From positions 248,001-312,000 of the forward strand of contig JACQCT010000014.1 in assembly GCA_016201435.1 (NCBI GenBank): 64,000 nt of DNA. The letters run 5' to 3'. The position numbers were made by a program, and so were the translations under genes. This document shows positions 51,236-58,741 of this stretch, one piece after another (position 1 is the first letter of the stretch; each line of letters begins with the position of its first letter). This DNA comes from Nitrososphaerota archaeon (GTDB lineage: Archaea; Thermoproteota; Nitrososphaeria; Nitrososphaerales; Nitrosopumilaceae). Under the pieces are notes generated by a model. It had not been told where the DNA came from and ran no database searches. It saw only the letters and a program-made list of their open reading frames with translations.

Positions 51236-51856
51236 TTACCAAGGTCTTTTACCGTGTTCTGTCACGTATTCGTTGTACTTCCTGCACAACTTACGGGCAT
51301 CTAATATTTGCCAGAAGAAAAGTACTATCACACCAATTAGTAATCCAATTCCAATTGCTAGAATTATAATGCCTGTAGTTGGGTCTATGTGAGATGATCC
51401 AAGTGGTTCATATACTTTTGAGCTTACAGAATTTTGCCCTAAGAACGCAAGCCCTCCTATTAACAGAAGAATTCCTGCAACAGACTTCACAAGACCAAGA
51501 ACAAGAATTACAATTCCTTTTTTTACCTTGCCCAAATACATGTGACCAACTCCCATAAATCCAAAAAGACTTACGATTATTGCAAAAATCAAAGTTATGC
51601 TCTCTGATTTGTACTCTACTCTTTCTGGAAACAACTTTTTTGGTATGTCTTCCCCTCCCTTTTCACTGTTTTCTGACTTTGGCTGGGGTTTTTCTTGTGG
51701 AATGTATTTTGAAATTAGGTCTTCTACATATTTCTTATCTGAGGAAAATAATGATTTTCCCTCCTTTAATGTCTCAAGGATGTATTGCAGTCTGGGAATA
51801 TCACCTTTGCCCATGTCCATTAACTTTTGGACTGAGGTGGCTAAATCATCAGACAA
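51236..51856 (-). CDS. TM2-domain membrane protein with GDxxRLxYIL domain
   Basis: Protein of 206 residues (TTG start). The N-terminus (about 1-53) is the shared domain SVQKLMDMGKGDIPRLQYIL also seen at 10750-11280 and 41152-41316. A Pro/Lys-rich linker leads to a TM2 domain: two helices around GFMGVGHMYLGKVKKGIVIL, plus one more helix. TM2 proteins are small membrane proteins of largely unknown role. It is leftward, 204 bases upstream of cassette B. Confidence 0.75.
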   Translation of the reverse strand: MSDDLATSVQKLMDMGKGDIPRLQYILETLKEGKSLFSSDKKYVEDLISKYIPQEKPQPKSENSEKGGEDIPKKLFPERVEYKSESITLIFAIIVSLFGFMGVGHMYLGKVKKGIVILVLGLVKSVAGILLLIGGLAFLGQNSVSSKVYEPLGSSHIDPTTGIIILAIGIGLLIGVIVLFFWQILDARKLCRKYNEYVTEHGKRPW

Positions 51857-51961
51857 TTAGTCTTTTCATGCCCTACTTTATTTTAAGAGACGCCATAAAT
51901 AAAAAATCACAAAGTGAGTTGGTTTTTCTTGTATGGCATAGCTTCTTAACGAACATGTTGT

Positions 51962-51994
51962 TTTTGAGTCCTGTAAGGCCCGTTACGTTTTGAG
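51962..51994 (+). repeat. Dispersed short repeat, copy 2
   Basis: TTTTGAGTCCTGTAAGGCCC, then GTTACGTTTTGAG. It shares 17 bases (TTGAGTCCTGTAAGGCC with one change) with copy 3 at 52789. It sits in the 272-base gap between 51856 and 52129, which otherwise shows no gene. Confidence 0.55.
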
Positions 51995-52128
51995 ATACGT
52001 TTTGATTTGTTGTGCCTTGTGAACAACTGCCAAAATTGCCTTTATCTTAGACTTTTTTTATATCAATGACATATCAGTGTTAGAAAACATTATGCAACTT
52101 GGCAGAACTGCAGGTGTTCTTATGACGA

Positions 52129-52254
52129 GTGAAAAAGTTGAGTGAAACTAAAAGATGCCCAAAGTCTCCTGACGGAAAACATAATTGGAGACCGATAAAC
52201 AGTTTTTTAGATAAATGTATTTACTGCGGTGAAACGACTGAGGTATACACTTGA
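52129..52254 (+). CDS. Mini zinc-ribbon protein
   Basis: A 41-residue frame from GTG 52129: MKKLSETKRCPKSPDGKHNW, then RPINSFLDKCIYCGETTEV. The Cys-x8-His plus CxxC set can bind one zinc. This layout, with HNW and CxYCG, looks like a real tiny protein. An overlapping ATG frame at 52092 encodes only 17 residues. Confidence 0.55.
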   Translation: MKKLSETKRCPKSPDGKHNWRPINSFLDKCIYCGETTEVYT

Positions 52255-52315
52255 TAATTACTAACGTTATGATTTGTTGGAGAATCTTTAAGATCATAAT
52301 CAAAGTAAGGACGTC

Positions 52316-52734
52316 ATGACTGACAAGTATGCTGATATTACGACGAAGAACCTGAAAATATTCTAAAATTTCTTCCCTTTTTTGCAAATAAGAAAAGTAA
52401 ATTCTTTGTTATTACTGAGGATGATTTCAATTATTCAGACGAAGTTCACAGGTTCATAAGAGCATTATATGATGAAGGTTTTGTTTCAGCGTTTGATTAT
52501 TTGAAGTGGAATCTTGGATTAATGACTCTTGTTGAGAATCCAAAGATGTTGGAAGGTGCAGATATTGTCAACATTCAAAGGCTTCTCACTTCAATTATTA
52601 GAAGTGATAGGCATGTTATGTCTACAAAAGGGGCACGTGGACCTCTTACAATATTGATAGAAAAGGGATTTCTTCTAAAAATCTTCTACAGATTAGAAGA
52701 CATTCTAAAAGAAAAACGAACACAATTTACATGA
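52316..52734 (+). pseudogene. Frameshifted DUF6508-like gene
   Basis: ATG 52316 starts MTDKYADIT in one frame, which then hits a stop. From about 52342 the -1 frame continues without start codon: DEEPENILKFLPFFANKKSK, RFIRALYDEGFVSAFDYLKW, LLTSIIRSDRHVMSTKGARG, ILIEKGFLLKIFYRLEDILK, to the TGA at 52732-52734. Joined, the two parts give a full ~138-residue protein of the DUF6508 type. One base appears to be missing near 52340-52345. The only start in the second frame is TTG 52501, which would lose half the domain. Confidence 0.65.
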
Positions 52735-52764
52735 CTCTCAAAGGTCAACAAAATCATAAGTCAA

Positions 52765-52817
52765 ACTCTCACAGATCTGAATTCACAGAGGTTTGAGTCC
52801 TGTAAGGCTTGCTACAT
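52765..52817 (+). repeat. Dispersed repeat copy 3 with tRNA-like 3' half
   Basis: The first part (ACTCTCACAGATCTGAATTC, 52765-52784) matches 37592-37611. The second (GAGGTTTGAGTCCTGTAAGG, 52788-52807, plus CTTGCTACA) matches copies 1, 2 and 4. GGTTTGAGTCC resembles a T-arm and 4 of 5 T-stem pairs form, but no acceptor or D-arm can be found. Perhaps a decayed tRNA or a mobile short repeat. Confidence 0.5.
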
Positions 52818-53164
52818 TATGGGTCTATGACTCAGAAAATAACAAGAACATCTTTTGAATATAATACCAATTTGTTAATGTTGGAAAGTAAGTTGCAAGG
52901 TGGAATGTAATAGCACGAGGAGTTTGGAAAAATCGTGTCCGCTACAGTTCCATCTTCACAGCATTCATTTCCAAGTTTAAAAGATAAAGAGAGCGGAATT
53001 TTAGCGATGAAATTAATTCCATTTTGGCAATTCAACAATAATAATTACGTATTCATAACTATCTAAAACTCAATTCAAAGATTCAACCTGTATTCATGAG
53101 AATTTGTCACTTTATTTCTATACACACATCTTGATTTTAAGGCACAATACGAAGTAATAGTATC
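52818..53164. other. Intergenic region, no gene seen
   Basis: About 350 bases between the repeat and the regulator at 53165. The leftward 68-codon frame (52832-53038) has no support from composition or signals. The end (53130-53164) should hold the promoter of the 53165 gene. Confidence 0.4.
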
Positions 53165-53773
53165 ATGGCAGGATTGGACACACTACTAGTAAAGCCAATG
53201 GAAGAGGAAATTAGGGAAAACCTTGGAGAAAAAACTTTACAGAAAATAGAGAAAAGGTTGTTTGAACGCCATGGTATGAATTTAACCCAGTCTATTCAAA
53301 AATTTCAAGTGCTTGATAATGTTTTAAGAGAATTCTTTGGTGACGGAGCTGAAGGGCTGGAAAGACAAGTTTTCGAAAAAGTTATGATGATAGAAAAACT
53401 CCAAGCAGAAGAACGTTCCTGGACCACAATTGAAAATTCGTCACTTGCAAGAACAATACTAGAAACACTTTCGCATGAAGATAACAACATGATTATCAAT
53501 GCTGTTCTTTCTGCGCCAAAAACTATCACGGAAATATCAGATGAATGTAAAATTTCTTCAACGGTATTATGTGCCAAAGTCAATTCATTAGTGGAACATG
53601 GAATATTAATTTCAAGTAATGGTTCTACACAAGATGGAATAATTGAAAATAAATACAGTTCAATATTTGAAGGCGTAAATATAGTCATCAAGGAAAACAG
53701 CGTCAAAATTAAAGTCAAGATAAACGCTGCCTCTTTGAAGACTAGCTCACTAGTTCAAGTCTGCATGGTTTAG
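53165..53773 (+). CDS. HTH regulator with N-terminal output-like domain
   Basis: Protein of 202 residues. The N-terminal ~85 residues (MEEEIRENLGEKTLQKIEKR, QSIQKFQVLDNVLREFFGDG) are helical and reminiscent of the small output-like family. A winged-helix region follows (about 98-160: NNMIINAVLSAPKTITEISD, then CKISSTVLCAKVNSLVEHGI) and a short beta tail. It probably binds DNA. The next gene, an output-like paralog, begins 12 bases after its stop. Confidence 0.7.
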   Translation: MAGLDTLLVKPMEEEIRENLGEKTLQKIEKRLFERHGMNLTQSIQKFQVLDNVLREFFGDGAEGLERQVFEKVMMIEKLQAEERSWTTIENSSLARTILETLSHEDNNMIINAVLSAPKTITEISDECKISSTVLCAKVNSLVEHGILISSNGSTQDGIIENKYSSIFEGVNIVIKENSVKIKVKINAASLKTSSLVQVCMV

Positions 53774-53785
53774 TTATATGGTAAA

Positions 53786-54091
53786 ATGTTGGCAACAAAT
53801 GTTGATCAAGCAAGAAAGGCATTAGTTGTTTTTAGTGTAGAAAAATCCTTGCTAGAAGCTGGAGTAATAAAGTTGTTAGAAACTGCCAGTAATTTGTTAT
53901 ATGAAAACCACCGTTTGTATTTATCAGATTGTTACGAGCATCCAAGACATCTAAATGAGACATTAGGAAAAATTAATACAAATACTTGTGCAACAATTAA
54001 ACGCATGATTACATCAAGATTGAGAGAATTTTACCATATCAAACCCATATCAGAATTCCTTGAAGGCATGGATATAATTCTCACATCCTAA
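53786..54091 (+). CDS. Output-like helical protein, fourth paralog
   Basis: Protein of 101 residues with ARKALVVFSVEKSLLEAG, LYLSDCYEHPRHLNETLGKI and PISEFLEGM. It is the most divergent copy of the family (others at 3124, 44297 and 50742). Here the partner in the operon is a DNA-binding protein, not a membrane protein, which supports a regulatory role for the domain. Confidence 0.65.
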   Translation: MLATNVDQARKALVVFSVEKSLLEAGVIKLLETASNLLYENHRLYLSDCYEHPRHLNETLGKINTNTCATIKRMITSRLREFYHIKPISEFLEGMDIILTS

Positions 54092-54212
54092 ATCCAATGA
54101 GACTAGATTTTCAACTCGAGATTATTTTGTAGGTTTGATTCTGGTGAAGATCCATGACGGACGGCATTCTTGAGAACAATAAATGATCATGCAGTTGTTG
54201 CCAATATTGTTT

Positions 54213-54482
54213 TCAACAGGTATCATCCTCATCAGATCTGCCATTTTTAGAACAAATTACTGTTGTAGTACAACGAATTTTTTGGATTTTTCGAATTTTC
54301 GAGGTTATTATTTCTCTTAAATCTGCAATTGATGGTACTTCGATCCTTGCTAAAATATCGAAATTTCCAAGCACACCTTGTACCTCATTTATGCCTTCGA
54401 TAGTTCTTAGCTGCTCTATTATAGATTCTTCATAACCTACTTCACAATTTATCATAATGTAGGCTGTTTCCTTACCGACCAT
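54213..54482 (-). CDS. Stand-alone RAM domain protein
   Basis: Protein of 89 residues, close paralog of 2293-2592: AYIMINCEVGYEESIIEQLR, GVLGNFDILARIEVPSIADL, IRKIQKIRCTTTVICSK. DNA-binding part absent. ATG start at 54482. The acidic C-terminal end is unique to this copy. May form mixed assemblies with full Lrp proteins. Confidence 0.8.
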   Translation of the reverse strand: MVGKETAYIMINCEVGYEESIIEQLRTIEGINEVQGVLGNFDILARIEVPSIADLREIITSKIRKIQKIRCTTTVICSKNGRSDEDDTC

Positions 54483-54563
54483 ACAACATATTGGTGATTG
54501 TAAGCAAAAAGACTTGTGATAAAGGTTCTAATCAATAATAATTTGAAATAAATTTGATTTTAA

Positions 54564-54674
54564 TCATTCCCAATTATCTAATAATTGTAGACAGTAATTA
54601 CATACAGGATAACCATTTTGGTCGTTAAATTCTGTTTTGCATCTTTTACATATTTTCTTTAATTTTACACTCAC
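54564..54674 (-). CDS. Mini zinc-ribbon protein (last gene of micro-operon)
   Basis: A 36-residue protein from GTG 54674: MSVKLKKICKRCKTEFNDQN, then GYPVCNYCLQLLDNWE. CxxC...CxxC forms one zinc ribbon. GTG overlaps the TGA of the preceding gene by GTGA, which indicates translational coupling. Resembles the mini ribbon at 41383-41511. Confidence 0.65.
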   Translation of the reverse strand: MSVKLKKICKRCKTEFNDQNGYPVCNYCLQLLDNWE

Positions 54675-54868
54675 TTATCAACCCCAACCCCTTCTGCATA
54701 ATCACAATCCAAACAATAAAGACTAGAATCTGCACCTTCCCCGACAGCAAGCAGATTCGTGCTCTTGCACTTTGGGCAACGACGCTTTTCTTCTGTTAAT
54801 TCAATAGAATTTTCATTTCCTAGGAGAGCCTTTCTTTCATCTTCATGTTTTTGAATCCTTTTCTTCAT
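54671..54868 (-). CDS. Small zinc-ribbon protein (micro-operon)
   Basis: Protein of 65 residues: basic/acidic helix MKKRIQKHEDERKALLGNEN, then zinc ribbon RRCPKCKSTNLLAVGEG...YCLDCDYAEG. Its ATG overlaps the stop of the upstream gene (ATGA) and its stop overlaps the next start (GTGA). Possibly a nucleic-acid or protein-binding factor; function unknown. Confidence 0.7.
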   Translation of the reverse strand: MKKRIQKHEDERKALLGNENSIELTEEKRRCPKCKSTNLLAVGEGADSSLYCLDCDYAEGVGVDK

Positions 54869-55029
54869 GTCAGGTTCTTTTCTAATTTTGAAATCAATTC
54901 CTGTAATTTGTCATGATGTATTTTTATGTCATGGTTAGTGCTGTAGACCGGACAAAAAATATGGGAAAATTCCAAAACATTAATTATTCTCAGATCTTCT
55001 TCACCAAGTTCAACTGGTTTGATAGCCAT
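54865..55029 (-). CDS. Small hypothetical protein (micro-operon)
   Basis: A 54-residue protein read on the minus strand: MAIKPVELGEEDLRIINVLE, FSHIFCPVYSTNHDIKIHHD, KLQELISKLEKNLT. The N-terminal half with a Cys/His-containing segment is followed by a helix. The start lies 20 bases inside the end of the DUF6659-like gene, the stop overlaps the next ATG. Function unknown. Confidence 0.6.
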   Translation of the reverse strand: MAIKPVELGEEDLRIINVLEFSHIFCPVYSTNHDIKIHHDKLQELISKLEKNLT

Positions 55030-55393
55030 TAATTGTAGTTACAATCTTTTTTGCAAGTGATATGGGAACAGTGTCTTTCTTGGTTGTCACCAGTACGACA
55101 TGATCACGCATAGGAAATGTGATCATTGTCAAATTCTCCCTTTCGGATAGATGGTAATTAATTGGACCATATTCAGAATCATAGTCTTTTCCCATGGAAA
55201 TTTCTAAGACACATTGCATGAAAAACATCTCTTCTTTTGGTTGCGGTAGCTGTTTTAGGCCATCATCTCTGGTAACCTTTTCAATGGGTCTGCCAAGCTT
55301 GTTAATGATAGCAACAGATTGTATGTTCTTGCTAATCCGTAGGATTGAATTGCACAACTCATCAATTTTTATGTCTTGCACCGTTGCTGACAT
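55010..55393 (-). CDS. DUF6659-like protein (micro-operon)
   Basis: Protein of 127 residues, paralog of 35777-36160: IQSVAIINKLGRPIEKVTRD, KEEMFFMQCVLEISMGKDYD, EYGPINYHLSERENL, DHVVLVTTKKD. The family looks Roadblock-like and thaumarchaeal. It is the first gene of a four-gene overlapping leftward operon with three tiny proteins. Confidence 0.75.
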   Translation of the reverse strand: MSATVQDIKIDELCNSILRISKNIQSVAIINKLGRPIEKVTRDDGLKQLPQPKEEMFFMQCVLEISMGKDYDSEYGPINYHLSERENLTMITFPMRDHVVLVTTKKDTVPISLAKKIVTTINGYQTS

Positions 55394-55569
55394 GTCACAT
55401 AATAAACAGCACCATTGCTAAAAAAACTGTCGTCTAGCTGCGATCAAAAATTTTGATAAGATCAGATACCATTGATTCTATTTTAGAGCTGCTTGGGAGA
55501 ATTTCTCAGGTAGTTTAATTTTCTTTGTAGAAAAACTAGATAAAAAAAAAGAAATAGAGTTGTGTTATC

Positions 55570-56874
55570 TCACTTCATGTGAGCAAACACGGTATCTACA
55601 CTAAAGAATGGACAGTTCACAATAAAACCAGCAAGATTTGTAGTTGTCATGTCGCTTTTACTGGTTAAATCTTGAACATTTTCTAGTACGGTTGCCATTG
55701 ACGGATCTTTCCATGTTACTACCTGTATTCTCCACATTGGACTATAGTACTGGTCACCTTGTTTTGTAGCTGCCAATCCTGACTGATATCCAAGAGGACC
55801 AGAGCCTGTGATGCCATTTGAAAATTGGAACAAATCCGCAGACGAGCTAGTTGATATGGTTGCCTGAGTTTTGTTTGCAAAAATTACTCCTAGTGCATCA
55901 GATGGACCCATTTGAGATGCATCAGTGGCTATGTAGTATATTGTAGAGCCATCAGGAGCAAATCCCCTATGAGCTACAAAGGTTACTTGCATCTTTTGTG
56001 TGTCAATGTCTAGTACCTGTGCACTTCCATAATCGCCAGATTCTGTTATGCTATCTCTTATCTTCATGTGTCCTGCGGGTATGGTTCCCTCATTGTTTCC
56101 GCCCCATTGTACTATTGGGCAGTTAACAACGATTTTTGTTGGAGTGATAGTAATCTTTCCATTTGATTCTGCTGCTAAAACCTCATCTTCAGAACCAAAT
56201 GTAGTTGCAGATGTTGGGTCTTTCCATTCTACAACGTTAACTCGCCATAATGGACTATACTTTGCGTCACCAGGTATTGAATCCACTACTTGTGGTTGAA
56301 AGCCCATAATTCCGTCACCCTTGACGCCATTTTTGAACAGGTAGATATTAGCAGATGCTGCTGGAGGAGTCTTTGATAACGCAGGTGCAAAAGTCACTGG
56401 AAAATTAGTGAATTTTGTCAGTTCTGTTGCCGCATCAGAATCTGACGCTTCAGTTGTGATATAAAACACATCCTTGCCATCGTACAATCCTCTTACCAAT
56501 GGAATTGTCAAAGGAAGATTTGCATTAGATAGTTTTAACACAGAGCCAAGATCTGAGATAGTCATTGCTCCTTGCATCATGTTCTGTTTTTGCATCATGT
56601 TCTGTCCTTGTGATGGATTTGTAGTACCAGTCTTGCCTTTCATCTGTGCTTGAGCCAGTCCTTGTTGCATTTTGTCATACTCGCCTGGAGTGCAAATATG
56701 ATCTCCACAAATTCTTGGGCCTCCCGGATAGAGTGCTGTATAGTGGTTATCATTGAAGTTGTTTCGGCTAGTAAGAGCACTTGCAACAGGCAATGTCTCC
56801 CAAGTTGATGTCAATGCGACCGTAAATACTGGAAGGATTAGTAACAATCCCAAGTATCTCAGTTTTTTATTCAT
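55570..56874 (-). CDS. Secreted two-repeat protein with CGDHxCxPGEYDK module
   Basis: Exported protein of 434 residues. After the signal peptide (1-34) comes RICGDHICTPGEYDK, the module that stands alone at 1672-1944, then a Met/Gln-rich linker with two QNMMQ copies that could bind copper. Two ~150-residue repeats follow (about 110-262 and 275-425), each with an (F/I)YYI.T(E/D)AS segment, YSP(L/M)WR(V/I).VV.WKDP and a final (I/F)(V)VNCP. Function unknown; Met-rich and His/Cys sites suggest metal handling, which is inference. Confidence 0.7.
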   Translation of the reverse strand: MNKKLRYLGLLLILPVFTVALTSTWETLPVASALTSRNNFNDNHYTALYPGGPRICGDHICTPGEYDKMQQGLAQAQMKGKTGTTNPSQGQNMMQKQNMMQGAMTISDLGSVLKLSNANLPLTIPLVRGLYDGKDVFYITTEASDSDAATELTKFTNFPVTFAPALSKTPPAASANIYLFKNGVKGDGIMGFQPQVVDSIPGDAKYSPLWRVNVVEWKDPTSATTFGSEDEVLAAESNGKITITPTKIVVNCPIVQWGGNNEGTIPAGHMKIRDSITESGDYGSAQVLDIDTQKMQVTFVAHRGFAPDGSTIYYIATDASQMGPSDALGVIFANKTQATISTSSSADLFQFSNGITGSGPLGYQSGLAATKQGDQYYSPMWRIQVVTWKDPSMATVLENVQDLTSKSDMTTTNLAGFIVNCPFFSVDTVFAHMK

Positions 56875-56949
56875 TGCATCTCACCTTGTTTTGAATTACA
56901 TAAGCGTTATTCCAAATTGTTTCCAAATTTACTTCTAGTTATGTTTAGT

Positions 56950-56974
56950 TTGGAATTCTGTAAGACTCGTTACA
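56950..56974 (+). repeat. Dispersed short repeat, copy 4
   Basis: TTGGAATTCTGTAAGACTCG followed by TTACAAAACTC. Closest to copy 1 at 51121 (TGTAAGACTCG identical). It sits in the divergent region between 56874 and 57016. Confidence 0.5.
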
Positions 56975-57015
56975 AAACTCTCCACATTTGAGGGTCTTTT
57001 TGTCACTGAGAATTT

Positions 57016-57249
57016 ATGAGTAAGATTAATCTACAATTGATCTTTTCCAAAACTATGCCAGTTTTCAATCGTGGAGAAAGAGTTAGAATCTCAGAGTCAA
57101 AAAGAGATTCGGAGAAAATTTACATCGTAAAAGACATCAAAAAGGTCAGAAAGGGAGGAGCGTTGTACCTGTTAAAATCACTTGAGAAAAATTCTGTTTT
57201 GCGTCTATGCTATGAAAATAATGAATCGCTTTTAGAGAGAATTTCCTAG
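57016..57249 (+). CDS. Small SH3/KOW-like basic protein
   Basis: Protein of 77 residues. VFNRGERVRISESKRDSEKI and YIVKDIKKVRKGGALYLLKS look like a small beta-barrel of the SH3/KOW type; the protein is basic. It may bind nucleic acid. Function unknown. Convergent with the SPFH gene. Confidence 0.55.
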   Translation: MSKINLQLIFSKTMPVFNRGERVRISESKRDSEKIYIVKDIKKVRKGGALYLLKSLEKNSVLRLCYENNESLLERIS

Positions 57250-57272
57250 ACATGGTTCAGAATAGAAAAATT

Positions 57273-58247
57273 CTATTGCGGATCAACATCTTTCTGTTTG
57301 GCCTTATCGTCTTTTGATTTTTGTTGGGCTACAGCCTTTTTGGTGCTTTCTAGATATGCAATAGTAGTTCCCAAGTTCCCAAATCCCATCGAATTGAGTG
57401 ATTCTGATGGAATCATGACTATGGTATTTCCTTGAACCTTTATGGACTCATATAGCATATTGGATTGTCTTAGCGCATATGCCACAGGATTATCGGCATA
57501 TACCTTTGCTGCCTCTAGAAATTTTTGTGCAACCAGAACTTCGGACTCTCCATATGTCACTCTAGCACTTTTTTCACGCTCAGCTTGGGCTTGCATTGAC
57601 ATTGCAGATTCCAACTCTTGTGGTATTATTACCTGGCGAATTTCTACACCAGTTACTTCCATTCCCCAGTTACTTGCCTCACTTGAAATTATGGTCTTAA
57701 CATGTTGATTGATTTCTTCCCTTTTTGAAAGCACATCTTGGAATAATGAAGAGCCAATATTATTGCGAAGTGTTGTTTGAGAAACCTGTTGTATCATTTG
57801 ATTAAAATTCTCTACATTTAGTATTGCGTCTTTAGCTCGCTGCTCTATTATTTTGTAACGAAGTATAGCATCAATAGTTACTGGAACATTATCTTTTGTT
57901 AACATTCTTTCAGCTTTGAATTCACTCACTTTTTCTCTTACATCTACAACAAGAATGCTATCTGCAAAAGGCAGTCTAGTTTGAACACCGGGACCTACCT
58001 GTCTTTGATATTTCCCCAGTCGTAGTATTACTGCTCGTTCATATTGTTTGATAATCATTAAAAATGCAGATATAATAATCGATATACCTAAAGCAAGCGA
58101 TCCGTAGATTAACAACGAATTATCAATTGATAGTCCTATCCCAATACCAACGATGAGAATGAGCACTCCTACAATAATATGAGATCCAGAACCCTTTTGT
58201 TTAACCAATCGTTCTGCAAAATTAAATGGCGAATATCCAGTAGACAA
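57273..58247 (-). CDS. SPFH/band 7 (stomatin-like) membrane protein
   Basis: Protein of 324 residues (TTG start). Two membrane helices (about 20-65) are followed by the band 7 domain (ERAVILRLGKYQRQVGPGVQ, then RLPFADSILVVDVREKVSEF, and GMEVTGVEIRQVIIPQELES) and a coiled coil. Stomatin-like proteins form large membrane rings; they are often paired with an NfeD protease partner, which is not seen here. Confidence 0.88.
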   Translation of the reverse strand: MSTGYSPFNFAERLVKQKGSGSHIIVGVLILIVGIGIGLSIDNSLLIYGSLALGISIIISAFLMIIKQYERAVILRLGKYQRQVGPGVQTRLPFADSILVVDVREKVSEFKAERMLTKDNVPVTIDAILRYKIIEQRAKDAILNVENFNQMIQQVSQTTLRNNIGSSLFQDVLSKREEINQHVKTIISSEASNWGMEVTGVEIRQVIIPQELESAMSMQAQAEREKSARVTYGESEVLVAQKFLEAAKVYADNPVAYALRQSNMLYESIKVQGNTIVMIPSESLNSMGFGNLGTTIAYLESTKKAVAQQKSKDDKAKQKDVDPQ

Positions 58248-58339
58248 TTCTTTTTTACCAATTACTACGAGTACATACTTGCATTTAAAGTGAGGAGAAC
58301 AAAATGAAAAGAATGAAGTATGATCATCTAGTGCAAAAT

Positions 58340-58597
58340 CTATACTTCTTGTTCTTCTATGACCAGCATTGTTATGGTTGAGGATATTTTGTCAATCCTT
58401 CTGATTTTAGCTAGTATGTTTTTCACATCATCCATGCTTTCTGATTCTATTTTTACTACAATGTCATAGACGCCGTATACTCCTTGAAGCTCATGTCTTA
58501 CAGATTCATACTCAATTTTCATAATATCTTTGATTTGTTTTATCACTTCTAGCTCTGATTCAGGTTTGACATTTAGCAAAACGTATGCTGTTGGCAT
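58340..58597 (-). CDS. Stand-alone RAM domain protein, divergent
   Basis: Protein of about 85 residues from ATG 58597: MPTAYVLLNVKPESELEVIK, GVYGVYDIVVKIESESMDDV, IRRIDKISSTITMLVIEE. A TATA-like TTATAC around 58620 (leftward) sits about 25 bases upstream, so the longer frame to 58699 is not used. It is the third RAM-only protein of the window. Confidence 0.75.
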   Translation of the reverse strand: MPTAYVLLNVKPESELEVIKQIKDIMKIEYESVRHELQGVYGVYDIVVKIESESMDDVKNILAKIRRIDKISSTITMLVIEEQEV

Positions 58598-58741
58598 AAT
58601 ATTATTACGCAACCATTGTATAAGTGCCTGTTTCGTTAATGCCTCTATAAAACAATTATCTCCACATTTGGAAAGAATTTCTTTTTGGTTTGAAAACAAG
58701 ATTGCAAATTGTTAATATTGCCTACCAAAACTAACTTTTTT

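Noticed and set aside
52832-53038. Leftward 68-codon frame
   Set aside because: No start signal, no recognisable composition, and it lies in repeat-bearing intergenic DNA.
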